Numbered from the stretch's first letter, positions 22,777 through 33,275 are shown. The stretch is DNA of 64,000 nt from Gongronella butleri (GCA_025201375.1 JAIWZP010000001.1:372001-436000), one strand, 5' to 3'. Numbers and translations are program-made. Notes: generated by a model from the sequence alone, not told the origin.

Positions 22777-25645
22777 ATGGCTAGTAGCACCTTACGGCAG
22801 CGCCGCCAGCAGCCTGACATCAAGGAGCAAGTGCCTGCTCCGTCGCCACGCACGGATATGAAGAAGGTAGACGCGCTTTGGCGCGAATTCTCGCTCGTTT
22901 TGTTACTGATGAGCTTTCTCGTGTCGAATTTTTGTAGGTGACCCAGCTGCAAAAGCAGCGCACACAAGAGCTAAAGAAGGGCCACCGCCTAAGTTTTGTT
23001 CTGGTCGCGCTTCTCAGCACGTTTACGTCATTTTACAAGCTTTGGTACCCTGCCGAAGTCGTGTAAGCGTGCTTTTCACTTTTTTACCCCCCTGTTTTAA
23101 GCTCACGTTATTCTTTCTCTCGCTCTTTTCAGCTTTGACGAGGTGCATTTTGGCAAGTTTGCAGGGTATTATCTGCGCCGATCGTACTTTTTCGACGTGC
23201 ATCCGCCCCTTGGCAAGCTGATGTATGCTGCGGTCGGGTATTTGATTGGCTACGATGGCCACTTTGAATTTGACGACATTGGCGACAGCTACATTGAGAA
23301 CAATGTGCCGTTTGTGTCGCTGCGCGCGCTGCCTGCCACGCTCAACGTTCTGAGCGTGTGCCTCGTGTATGCGATCATGAAGCAATCCGGCTATGCAACC
23401 AGCGTGTGTTTCATCACGGGCGCGTTCCTCGCCCTCGACAATGCCCTCGTCGCTCAAAACCGCCTCATCATGCTCGACGCCAGCCTCATCTTCTTCATGC
23501 TCACCGCTGTTTACTCGTACATCCGCTTCCGCAAACTCAGATACCAGGAATTCTCCACGGCTTGGTGGACGTGGCTTTTTGCCACGGGCGTTGGCCTCGC
23601 ACTCACTCTCAGGTATGGCCGTTGGAGCGCAAAAAAAAAAGGTGAAATCATGCTTGTTGACGCGTTTTTATTTCTTTTTTTTTTTTGTAAAAAGTGTCAA
23701 GATGGTCGGTCTCTTTGTGGTGGCAGCCATTGGTATTTGCGTGCTTGTGGAGCTGTGGGATCTGCTGGATGTGCGTCGCGGATTGCAAATTGCGCATTTC
23801 TGGCGTCATTTCTATGCTCGCGCCGTCGCGCTCATTTTTGTGCCTGCGTGTATCTATCTCTTTTGGTTTTACGTGCATTTTGCCATTCTCGTTGAATCCG
23901 GCCCCGGCGACTCGTTCATGTCATCGCATTTCCAGGAGACATTGCGCAACAGTGCGACCAAACTCAAATCTTTAGGTATTTTCGCAGAAAAAAAAAACAT
24001 GACAAAACAAGAAAAAGAGGGACAATTGGACTCATTTTTTTTTTTTTGGGTGCGGGGGTGGTAGACGTCCATTTCTATGACAATATCACGATCATGCACC
24101 GCGGCACCGAGGCGTTTTTGCACTCTCACGCGCTTGAATACCCATTGCGCTACGACGACGGGCGCATCAGCAGCAAGGGCCAGCAGGTGGTGGCTGTTGA
24201 GACTGCGGACGAGAATAGCTGGTGGCAGGTGCTTCCCACGGAGGATGCCGCGCAGGACACGTCAATTGACTGGACTGACCGCGCTCTGCACCACAATGAC
24301 ATCATCCGCCTGCGCCACATCGCCACCGACTCGATCTTGCTCACGCATGACGTCGCGTCGCCCTTGCTGTCGACCAACGAGGAGGTCACCACCGTCGCCC
24401 CAGGCGTCAGACACAACGAAACCTTGTTCAAGGTCTCGCTCGAGGACCCAAACAATATAAACACATGGCAAACACACATGACACCCTTCCGCCTCCTCCA
24501 CCAAGACACACAAGTCGCCATCTGGACACACGACAAGAAGCTACCCGAGTGGGCAAACCACCTGCAAGACGTCAATGGCAACAAAAACCTTAATGACAAG
24601 ACAAATTATTGGATCGCCAACGAGATCCAGGGCAAAAATGGTACATGCGTGTGGCATTGAAGAGAAAAAAAACACACTCAATTCCTCGTTTTTTTTTTTT
24701 TTTTGACGCCAATCAGCGACGGAGATCAATATGAACAAGAAGCAGCAGGTCAAGTCGATGCTTTTCCTGCGAAAGTTCCTGGAGCTGCAAATGCGCATGT
24801 TCAGCCATAACGCGGGCCTGACCAAGCCGCATCCCTACCAATCGCAGCCGCACTCATGGCCACTTTTGCTGCGTGGCATCTCGTATTGGTCAAAGGACAC
24901 CACGCGCGAGCAAATCTACATGACGGGCAATGTCGTTGGCTGGGGCCTTGCCATCCTCAGCGTCCTCGTCTATGCGTCCGTCTGGCTCGCCGACACTGTT
25001 GCGCGCCATCGCGGTATCGAGCCCATTGATGGTCGTAAGTTTTGGCTCAAAAAGAGAATGAAAAAAGAGACGCGATGCGACTCAAAAACACCAACTTTTT
25101 CTTTGTTTTTAAAAAAAAAATATGTAGCGGTGCGTCAGCGCTTCGTGAACAATGGTGGCTTCTTCTTTCTTTTGTGGGCGCTGCATTACGTGCCGTTTTA
25201 CATCATGGGCCGTGTGCTGTTCCTGCATCACTATCTGCCGGCGGCCGTGTGCAGCCACCTCGTGCTCGGTGCCATGCTTCAATTCGTCTTTGTCGACGGC
25301 ATCGACTCGCCCGTGTCCCAATTGCAGCGCAACAACGACGCCGCACTGCATCGCCACACTACCATCCTAGACTACATGAACGCCATCCCCAGCAATGCCA
25401 CTTACATCGTCTTTGCCACCCTCCTCGCCTTGCAAATCGCCATGTTCGTCTTCCTGGCACCAATGACCTACGGATCCCCCGCCATGGACGTCCAGCAGGT
25501 TCTTCAACACAAAATTTTGCCTGACTGGGACCTTCAATTCGGTAAAAAAAAAAAAAAAAAAAAAGTGACATGAACGCGTATATTCCTGATGCTCACCTGT
25601 TTTTTTTTCTTTTTTTTTTTTCTTTGATGAATTGCAGCCAAATGA
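22777..25645 (+). CDS. PMT4: protein O-mannosyltransferase, PMT4/POMT1 type
   Basis: Eight exons: 22777-22866, 22938-23062, 23133-23612, 23695-23975, 24065-24640, 24717-25034, 25128-25541 and 25638-25645, giving 763 residues. The first luminal loop carries FDEVHFGKF (Asp74-Glu75, the catalytic DE pair of the family) and DVHPPLGKLM. IGDSYIENNVPFVSLRALPA is characteristic of the PMT4/POMT1 branch rather than PMT1 or PMT2. A MIR domain repeat region spans about 326-518 (LHSHALEYPLRYDDGRISSKGQQV...). The C-terminal half is multi-pass membrane. Reaction: transfer of mannose from dolichyl-phosphate mannose to Ser/Thr of membrane-anchored secretory proteins in the ER. The last exon codes only two residues and the stop. 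The ATG at 22777 is preferred to one at 22678, which lies in the T-rich promoter shared with PRP4. Confidence 0.94.
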
Positions 25646-25977
25646 TGGTTTTTTTTTTTTATTTAGCTGCTGTATCTTTAAGACCATTAAAAAAGCGTTT
25701 TTCTCTCCATGCTGCCCATCATTGGTGCGTCGTTTGAGTCGTTGACAACCACGCCTCCCATAAAAAAAATGCGCTTTGGCATGGGGCCGTCTTCTTTTGG
25801 TAAAAAATGAGATACATTGCGCTGACCCGGTGGCGAATGGAAAAAAAATTAAGAGTTGCAGGCGCTTTTAATCGCGTGTGCCACTTTTTTTTTTTGCTTT
25901 TTTGTTTTTCTTTTCTCTTGTTTATTCCTTGTTTCTTGCGTCTCATTCCGTTTGCCCCCCTCTTTTCTCTTCATACC

Positions 25978-26704
25978 ATGTCTCTTCGTGCCTTCTCTGC
26001 CCGCCTCGTGCGCTCCTCTGCTCCCTTGAACAAGGCCGCCTCCTTTGCCGCCTTCCGTGCCTATGCCAGTACGTAAAAAAAAATAATTCCGTGTGGGGTC
26101 CGTTCTTTGTGAGACGTCAACTCACGTCGATTGCACTTTTCTTTTGTTTCTTTTTTTTTTGAAAAAAAAGCCAAGAAATACACGCCTGACCACGAATGGA
26201 TCTCTCTGGATGGTGAAATTGGCACCATGGGCATCACAGACTTTGCCCAAAAGGCGCTTGGTGACGTTGTCTTTGTCGAATCCCCTGCTGTTGGCGACCA
26301 AGTTGGCAAGGATGGTAAGGAAAAACAAGGCGCAATCGCGCGCGACAAGGGAAATAAACGCGCCGTGCTGATTCGATTTATTTTAAAACAGATCAAATGG
26401 GTGCTGTCGAATCCGTCAAGGCTGCCAGCGACATCTTGTCGCCCGTCAGCGGTGAGGTCGTCGATGTCAATGACAATCTCAGCGAGGAGCCCACCTTGAT
26501 CAACAGCAGCCCCGAGGCCGATGGTAAGAAAATCGGGCGGAGAGTGCCTAGTGCATGCGCATCAAGAAGAGCACTATCCTTATACTTTTTTTCTCTATTA
26601 CTCCAGGCTGGATTGCCAAGATCAAGCTGTCCGACCCCTCGGAATTGGACGGTCTCTTGGATGAGGCTGCCTATGCCAAGCACTGCGAGGAGGAAGAGCA
26701 CTAG
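25978..26704 (+). CDS. GCV3: glycine cleavage system H protein, mitochondrial
   Basis: Four exons: 25978-26068, 26171-26314, 26392-26523 and 26607-26704, giving 154 residues. An arginine/alanine/serine-rich presequence (about 1-30) fits mitochondrial import. The mature part starts [15 protein letters not shown] and contains [22 protein letters not shown] and [21 protein letters not shown], with Lys88 as the lipoylation site. It ends [22 protein letters not shown]. Role: shuttles the aminomethyl group between P and T proteins during glycine decarboxylation, yielding 5,10-methylene-THF. It also relays lipoyl groups. Length matches the family. The first donor is read as A|GTACGT because the alternative a few bases on breaks the frame. 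Convergent with the Swp1-like gene 144 bp away. Confidence 0.95.
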
Positions 26705-26848
26705 AAAAAAAAGATCGCAATGACGCTCCCTCCTTTTTTGATACATCTTTCTGAATAATAAAAAAAAAAGTTCATGCCCACCCCATTTGCTCATTTGCGC
26801 ATTTTTCGGTGTTTTGACGTTTTGGAGAGATGATACAGGATGTTGGTT

Positions 26849-27446
26849 TTATTTCTTTGCTTCTGCCGCGACGCGATGATCGTACAGCACGGAAAGTGCG
26901 CGCTGGCCGACGGCAAACAGGACAAGGCCCCACACGGCAGTGTATTTGAGCGTCTCAAAGATGTTCCATCGCGTCCAGTACAGATAAAACATATAGTCCG
27001 TCACGCCAAGCGCGACCACAAAGGCAACAATCCAGTGCGCACCGCCGCGCTCGCGGTTGCTCAGACCAGAAACAACAGAATTGGGCGTGATGCCAATCAA
27101 GGACCACTTCAAAATGGGGAAAAAATGAGAAAAAGATATAAAGTGAGTTTCGCGTCCGCCTCCCCGCGCTAAAAAATATCACAGCGGCTCAGGGCAGCAC
27201 TTGGCCCCGTGTCTTCACCACCATACACCCCCACCCCCCCCCACTTACGCCAACGACAAGCAAAAGCCAAGGAGACAGCGTCACCAGCGCAAACAATTGT
27301 GAAAACCACGTCGCAGGCATCGTCTCGGCAGCGCGGAACTGATGATGAATCTCGGGCTGGATGGTGAACACGTCGTCCTGACCAGCGGCAAGCGCCGTGG
27401 CCACCAGGCACGCTAACGACAGCGTTTTCAAGGCAGTGTTGTGCAT
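26849..27446 (-). CDS. SWP1: short Swp1/ribophorin II C-terminal domain protein (OST subunit)
   Basis: Two exons: 27446-27249 and 27106-26849, giving 151 residues. A signal peptide (MHNTALKTLSLACLVATALAAG) is followed by FTIQPEIHHQFR, a hallmark of the ribophorin II/Swp1 membrane domain. Three hydrophobic segments follow (WFSQLFALVTLSPWLLLVVG; HWIVAFVVALGVTDYMFYLYW; TLKYTAVWGLVLFAVGQ). The protein ends EAKK, a possible ER-retrieval dilysine. The large luminal domain of canonical ribophorin II (over 600 residues in animals, about 286 total in yeast) is absent, so the protein is little more than the membrane module. Known role of the family: part of the oligosaccharyltransferase that N-glycosylates nascent proteins. 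I see no sign of a missing 5' exon before the signal peptide. Confidence 0.8.
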
Positions 27447-27702
27447 ATTCGTCAAAAAGAAAAGAACACCAAGGAATAAAAAGAAAAGAGGAGGGACGGC
27501 GGTCGAGAGTGAGAGAGAGACGCGGGGGGTATGGCCAACAAAAAAGAAGAAAAAAGAGCAATTGCGAGCCCTTGGCACACAAGACGCTCTTTCAATCCAT
27601 TGACAACTCGCGCTCCCATTGGCTGCCGCCCCGCGATCTCTTCGCAGACGAGCAAAAAGTTCGCCCGAAACCAACTACCTCGCGCCATAGTCGACGTCAA
27701 TA
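27447..27702. other. intergenic, Swp1-like promoter side
   Basis: T/A-rich leader on the minus strand of the Swp1-like gene, then mixed sequence. Nothing else is supported. Confidence 0.35.
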
Positions 27703-28245
27703 TTTTTCAGAGATTGAATCGCCCATTCCTGAGAAAATGTATTTTACATGAAAACAGGATCAAATCGTCCCCGTGAAGGCTAAATCGCCGAATTCTCAAC
27801 GCCATCTCTCCAAAACACAAGCGCTTTTACCGTCTTTGATCAGAGATTCATTTGAGGCAACTCGCGCGTCGATACGTTGGGCTGTTGTCGCGTACGGTAC
27901 CAGAATGAAAAAGATCTTATCCCCTTTTTGCAGGGCGCATCCTCCGGATCTTGTTCATCACATCCTATATTTGAGCTAGAGGATGCTGAACACAATAATC
28001 CAACGACGGTGTCAAGTTTTTTCAGAGAGTCCTCCTGAGAAAATGCATTTTTTATAAATTCAGGGCCAAATCAGGTTCAAACCGATCACTGAAGGCTAAC
28101 TCGCCGAGGACTCGAAGCGATGTCTCCAAATCAAAAGCGCTTTTACCGCGTTTTGCAGCTAATTCATTTGAGGTGACTCTCGCGTCGGCCGTCGGGGCGC
28201 TCAGCCGTTGCCGCAGTACGAGACAAAATGCTGCTGGTCTTACCA
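27703..28245. repeat. diverged tandem duplication, period about 310 bp
   Basis: Two units in direct orientation: about 27703-27935 and about 28018-28245. Matching landmarks in order are TTTCAGAGA, CCTGAGAAAATG[T/C]ATTTT, CAGG[A/G][T/C]CAAATC, GTGAAGGCTAA / CTGAAGGCTAA, TCGCCGA, TCTCCAAA, AAGCGCTTTTACCG, ATTCATTTGAGG, and CTCGCGTCG. Similarity looks like 65-75 percent by eye. No frame is conserved across both units. Confidence 0.6.
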
Positions 28246-28304
28246 CGCTTTACGCCTAAGAAACTGGCGCTTCATCAGAAACTTGCTCTTCTGATCTAGG
28301 CCTC

Positions 28305-28817
28305 TAGGGATGTACCGGTATTTCAAACATGTGTTTGAAAGCTTGTTTGAAAAAGCTTGGTTTGACTCAAGCTCAAACATGCAAAATTTTATCTCAATCA
28401 AGCTCAAGCTTTTTTTTTGGTATTTGAAAAGGCTTGAAAGCTTGAAAAAATAATGAAGAAGTACCTATGATACGTATGCTCTGAATTTTCATCATTTTGG
28501 TGGCGTGTTCTTCAATTTTTTCTTGAGACTTTTTGCATTATTTTCAAGCTTTCGGACAAGCTTTTTCAATCAAGCTCGTTCGGCTTGAATCTTGAGCTTG
28601 AAGCTTGATTTGTTCTTTATTATGAGGAATTTCACAGGGAGATCATAGATGTTCAGCATGGGTGATCTTGTGCAAAAATATTTTCAAGCGTTTTCATGCT
28701 TTTCAATCAAGCTCGCTCGACAAATCCGATATCAAACGAGCTCAAACAGATCTTTTTCAAACAAGCTCAAGCAGCTTACTGTAGAATGAGCTTGAATTTG
28801 TTTGAAATACATCCCTA
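28305..28817. mobile_element. non-autonomous TIR element 1 (hAT-like ends)
   Basis: A 513-bp element bounded by inverted ends. The left end begins TAGGGATGTA, then 5 extra bases, then TTTCAAACA. The reverse complement of the right end begins TAGGGATGTATTTCAAACA. The interior is a dense array of AAGCTT, TCAAGC and GCTTGA words in both orientations, so either arm can fold on the other. There is no coding capacity. Flanking 8-bp sequences (TAGGCCTC and TTCTGGTC) do not match, so a target-site duplication is not visible, suggesting age. The ends resemble those of the second element at 30042-30513. Confidence 0.65.
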
Positions 28818-30231
28818 TTCTGGTCACAAATTTGATCCAGTTGATGGTATCATATCATACTGTAAAGTCAATTTTCCAACAACAGTGTTAATTTTTTGTT
28901 CGCAAATCGGATCACCCAGTCTCGAGAAATCTCGAAATTCGTGTTTGCTAGTGAAAACCCAGCGCCAAATAATACTGTATTACCGGTATGTATTTTACGC
29001 GTTTCTTTTCCCGATGATGAACTTGGTCACGTTGCGCCAAATTTTGGCTAATGGCAGGCAGGCGTCATCAGTACAGTAGTAAGCAGCTGTTGAATATGAT
29101 ACTGTATCATGCGAATATAAATGAAACCAGTTTCATTGATGGATTGCTATCATAAAAAAAATTCGCAGAAAAAATCCACTGTTTCATCAAAATTTTTGAT
29201 CGCAATTTGCTCGACAACAACAACAGTCAACTGTATTCTCTACTGTAATAAATCAGTGATTTTTATTGCTTGCAGTTTTTTTGTTAACAAACAGGGAGAC
29301 AAAGCACCACCTATGATACTGTAATGGGATGAATTGCGGCGGCGCGCTAGCTTGGGTTTTAACTTTTTGCATCGGTCATTTTTTCATTTCAGGCTGCAGC
29401 AGCAGCACGCAGCCCATCACTTACCGCACAAAAGTACAGTATTGTGCAAAATAAAAAAAATTATGATAAAAAATTAAAAAAAATAAAAATTCCATGCAAT
29501 CCACGCACTTAATTTGGAAGTATCAAACCTTAAATTTTTGCAAAAAATCTTGCCCAAAGTAAGCAATTATGAATATCACAGTCGATCGCCGTTCATGCGT
29601 CACTCTTTAGGCTTTTTTTTCGTTGGGGCGACGACTGGCCATTTTGTCAGCCAATAGCAAATAGTCGGAGTTACCTGTTTGGGATGCATTGATCACTCGG
29701 AGTTCGAAATTTCCCAAATTTGGCATTTTCTGAGATTGAAATGTGTGACCCCTGAGTGACCCCTGAGTGACCCCTGAATTTTTTAAAAGTGGTCGTACAG
29801 TAGCGCTTTGGGGGTTTACGTAAGCTTTTTTGTTGCAATTTTTTCGCTAAATGCGATGCAGGTACTGTATTTTTGAGCAGGGTCGACCATGCAGATGACG
29901 AAACGAATGCAAAATAGTACTGTACAAATAGGATGTTTCTGGCATTTTCGAGTCCAAAAAAATCAGGCGGCTTCGTCTTGAACAGTGAGCCGTAATTCAT
30001 GCTGCCGTGGCGCATTTTTCATTGGCGTGCAATGTCAGGATTAGGGATGTTAAATCGAGAATCTCGCTCGAAAATCTCGAGGGTTCGAGACGAGATCGAG
30101 ACGATCGAGACGACCTGAATCTCGCTCGTCTCGATCGACAAGAAAGTAAAATCTCGCTCGTCTCGCTCGAATCTCGAACAAAAAAAATTAGGTTAGGCGT
30201 AATGTTTCATCATGTATTTTAGATTACTGTA
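28778..30231. repeat. zone dense in TACTGTA/TACAGTA words
   Basis: Twelve occurrences by eye: starts at 28778, 28858, 28973, 29072, 29100, 29241, 29317, 29435, 29796, 29863, 29918 and 30225. One is embedded in a perfect 15-bp palindrome, ATGATACTGTATCAT (29097-29111). The region is AT-rich with no supported gene. It also holds a threefold 11-bp direct repeat, GACCCCTGAGT, near 29747-29778. Confidence 0.6.
30034..30041. repeat. 8-bp target-site duplication, left
   Basis: GTCAGGAT immediately before the left end of the TIR element. It is identical to the 8 bp at 30514-30521 immediately after the right end. Eight-base duplications are typical of hAT transposase. Confidence 0.75.
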
Positions 30232-30513
30232 GTGGTGTGGTGCAATGGGAAAAAGCTTTGTCTTGGCACTCAGGATGTGAAAGGTTCAACTCTTGTCTTT
30301 GTGTCGAGTTTTTTTGGTGGATTTTTCACCCCACCAGACAAAGTTTTGAAGAAAAATGCTCGAGTTTTGTCATGTGACATTCTCGAATCTCGCTCGAATC
30401 TCGCTCGATCTCGACCACGAGAATCTCGATCGAGATCGAGATGACCCAAAATTTTGTCGAGACGAGACGAGACAAGGTGAATCTCGTCTCGCTCGCTCGA
30501 ATTAACAACCCTA
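30042..30513. mobile_element. non-autonomous hAT-like element 2 with perfect TSD
   Basis: A 472-bp element. The left end TAGGGATGTTAA and the reverse complement of the right end TAGGGTTGTTAA match at 11 of 12 positions, and the element is flanked by a perfect 8-bp duplication (30034-30041 and 30514-30521). Both subterminal arms (about 30053-30180 and 30380-30500) are built of TCTCGCTCGA and GAGATCGAGA words in both orientations, giving large fold-back potential. The centre (about 30231-30303) is tRNA-like. It has no transposase, so it must be mobilised in trans if at all. TAGGG/CAGGG ends plus 8-bp duplications are known for the hAT superfamily. Assignment is by these two criteria only. Confidence 0.8.
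30231..30303 (+). other. degenerate tRNA-like sequence inside the hAT-like element
   Basis: TGGTGCAATGG (30238-30248) resembles a Pol III A box (TGGCNNAGTGG), and GGTTCAACTCT (30283-30293) resembles a B box (GGTTCGANNCC). Their 45-bp offset matches tRNA geometry. The acceptor arms do not pair, so this is not a functional tRNA. A SINE-like or captured tRNA fragment is the likely origin. Confidence 0.4.
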
Positions 30514-30521
30514 GTCAGGAT
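30514..30521. repeat. 8-bp target-site duplication, right
   Basis: GTCAGGAT, the right copy of the duplication flanking the hAT-like element. Confidence 0.75.
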
Positions 30522-30957
30522 CCGCCCCGCGTTCCCGACATGTGCCACGCCTTTTTGACCCTTTTTCCTCTTTTTTCTTTTGCGTGCATCGCTCGCTTCC
30601 TCACCCCACTCGCTCCTCACGCCACCATGACCATCCGCCCTTGCCTCGTCTCTTTGCCCCCTTTCTGGCTTACCGGTACCGCCCACGAATGCCCTTCCTT
30701 GCCTTGTTCTGTCTCGCGCGTGCCCCACTCCTTTGGCCGCGCCCTCTTTCCTTTTTTTTTTTGGGAATTGCCCATCCAGCTTCCGCCGCTGACACTTTTG
30801 GAAGCCCGACTGGGCAATCCCCATCATCGGCTGCCCATTTAAGCAGCCGCTTCCCCTTTCCCCTTTTTTCCCCTTTTTCTTTACCTGATCATTCCCCTGT
30901 TTGCCGCACCATCCCCTGTCCCTTTCCTTGTCCCAATAAAAGCTCATTGTCCGAATC

Positions 30958-31203
30958 ATGCACCACAGCCCATCGCCAAGGCATCGACAGCGCCGTGAGA
31001 GCATTTCCTCGCTTGACGAGGAATTGCTCGAACTAGGCATAGAGGTCGATGTCTCCACGCCAGCCCCCGCGCCTGCATTGTCCCCGGACGTGACGCCCGA
31101 GGTCCAGCAAACGCGTGCGCCTGACATGCAAACAGGCTGTAAAAAAATTTCTGGAGGCACAGCGGGTCGGCAAAGTTTGAAAATCGCGCTCTTTGGAGTT
31201 TAA
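30958..31203 (+). CDS. hypothetical small protein, 81 residues
   Basis: A frame starting MHHSPSPRHRQRRESISSLDEELLELGIEVDV, followed by a P/A-rich stretch. The start follows about 400 bp of pyrimidine-rich sequence, a composition seen ahead of several real genes here. The R-R-E-S-I-S segment resembles a kinase site. No family recognised and no supporting exon is found. The hAT-like element sits only 430 bp upstream, in the possible promoter. Could be a chance frame. Confidence 0.25.
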   Translation: MHHSPSPRHRQRRESISSLDEELLELGIEVDVSTPAPAPALSPDVTPEVQQTRAPDMQTGCKKISGGTAGRQSLKIALFGV

Positions 31204-31464
31204 AAGAAAAATGAGTACGCTTCTGTGCAATGTATGATACGTAGGGCGATGCTTCATGCATTGAAATTATACTGTAGAGGAGCGCGGTGTCAGTTTCTCT
31301 CCACTGAGATGGTGACGACATCTAAAAATGGTCAGATCAAATGCTTCATTTGTGTGCAAAAATCCAAAACAGATGAAAATCGTGCGTTTTTGCGTTTTCT
31401 CGAACACTTGCTGAGGAGCTGACTGATTTTTTTTCTCGCTTGCAGAAGCTCAAAATTTTATTTG

Positions 31465-32813
31465 CTAGTAAAATAATTGATAAGGACGGAGCCAGGATAC
31501 GTTCTCAGTGATGTCTAGATGCGCGCGGCCGCTCTCTGTGTTGAGCATCACGGCATTACTCGTGTTGGGGTTGTTGCCAACTTGGCCGCGCATTTCCTTG
31601 CGGCGCGTGTAGCGGAAGTTCTCGTGGAAGGCCTTGTACGTCTGGTCAATGATAAGGTGACCCGCCAATGTGGTTCGCAAACGGAATTGGCACTCAAACG
31701 TGTCCGGCTACAATCAAAAAAAAGAAGGTGAATAGGGCTGTTGTGGCGCGGCATGTGAGGCAAAGCGCGCGCTTACAATGACAAGAAGCGGGTTGCCGGA
31801 ATCCGTGGTGACGCTTATGTTTGCGTCTTCAAGTTCGAGCGCATGGAGCTGAATATGGCCAGAGACGGCGCGAGCAAACAAATAGCCTTGGGTCACGTTG
31901 ACATTGCCGCTGATGATGCCTGAATGGGTGCTCAGGGACATTCTAGGGGATGCCAGTGACCGGTAGGCCAAGATGTTGCCGTGCTTTGTCGCCACATCGA
32001 GCTCGTTGCGGAACTTGTGGCTGTAGACGAACTTGATGTCCGTTTGCACAAATTGCATCTTCAGCGATGCTAGTGCGTCTGCATTTGGTAGAATCACATA
32101 CATGTTGAAACTGTAGCAGCCGGGGTGATCAGGCCGCGAGCTCGTCTATGCAAATAAAACAAGATGTATGATAAAGAGCCATTTTCGTCTAAAATGATCA
32201 GGGCGGGCCTACGTGAAGCGTGTAATTGGCCGCACCTAGCTCTTCATTGATGGACTCGGAGATACGGAAATCAGGCAGAATATCCTTTGAGCTGACATCG
32301 ACCATGAACACGACCCTGGTGTTGGTCGCGGATTCGTCAATGTCAAATTCCACCAGGCCTTGCTATGATTCACACAGAAAACAATATGCGGATAAGCATA
32401 GGAGGAGCAAAACGGGAAGGAGGTATACTTACGTCCATGGTAAAGGCGTCGTTCATCTCGTGGAAGATACCTAGGGAGGTGATGGACGAGTCGAGATTAA
32501 AAGTCATTGGGATGTCCAATGGGATGGCGGGCCCGCCGTGGCAATATTCAGGATATTGCACTTGGTGCGTGACAAAACCAATGGGGACGTGGTCATTTGC
32601 AATATCATCTTCCAGCGTCATAGAGCTTTGATGGTGACTGATCCAAGGCGCTGCATATTTGAACACGAATAAAAGCGTCAGGGCCACACCACACAAGAAA
32701 CAAGCGAATTGGCGGGCAACGCCGCTGCGCCGCAAACGCGCACGCTCCTCATCGAGCTGGCTCAGATCGATCGCAGTTGCGGCATGCTCAGGCAGCGATA
32801 ACTTAGTCGACAT
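31465..32813 (-). CDS. type II membrane protein with beta-rich extracytoplasmic domain (putative adhesin/DUF4097-like)
   Basis: Five exons: 32813-32433, 32362-32213, 32145-31777 and 31707-31465, plus no further upstream exon needed (four coding segments in all), giving 380 residues. A short cytosolic N-terminus is followed by one transmembrane segment at about 34-56 (QFACFLCGVALTLLFVFKYAAPW). The external part contains repeated short beta-type units such as SLSTHSGIISGNVNVTQGYLFARAVSGHIQLHALELEDANISVTTDSG, the pattern of DUF4097-type putative adhesin domains, which are common in fungal membrane proteins of unknown role. N-glycosylation sequons (NVT, NIS) are present in that part. The C-terminus ends WLRPYQLFY. 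The function is unknown. Gene models are phase-consistent at every junction. Confidence 0.7.
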
Positions 32814-33275
32814 CGCGGCGGAAAAGAGAAAAAAAGGTGAGAATGAGAGGGAAAAAAAAGGGGGGGCGAGGCGAGCGCAAAAATCCGCCCCTTTCTCTTT
32901 CAAAAATGTTGCGCATGTCGTACAGGCTAGCATGCTTGCTGCGTCTTGTGGCACAGTGCACAAAAAGCTTGAAAAAATCCGGCATTCCGTGTGACACGTT
33001 CGCACAATCATCGCAACGTCAATGGGCCAAGGTTCATTGGACACGTTGGAGCGCGGCTATTTGAGAAAAGGTGAGTGATGGCTGCGGAATCGGGGATCTC
33101 AATCAAGTTTCAGAGTTTCAAGGCACGATGCAGGTGCCTGGTTTTTTACAGTTTGCATGGTAGCATTGAAAAAGGATGTAAAGAGAGCGGATGATTGTTT
33201 ATTGGTGGTGGCAAACGCCCAAAAAGAAAGATGTGGAATAATGAAAAGAGAGGAGCGACGCACTTGCTGTGCTTT
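32814..33275. other. intergenic, promoter side of membrane-protein gene
   Basis: 462 bp between two minus-strand genes. An exact GGTGGCAAA word occurs at 33207-33215. There is no gene. A/G-rich tract near 32820-32875. Confidence 0.35.

Noticed and set aside
28297..28304. Target-site duplication of the first TIR element
   Set aside because: The 8 bp on each side do not match, so I do not claim a duplication for that element.
30270..31160. 296-residue minus-strand frame across the hAT-like element and its right flank
   Set aside because: Low-complexity K/E/G sequence running through the transposon arm. Not a conserved protein.
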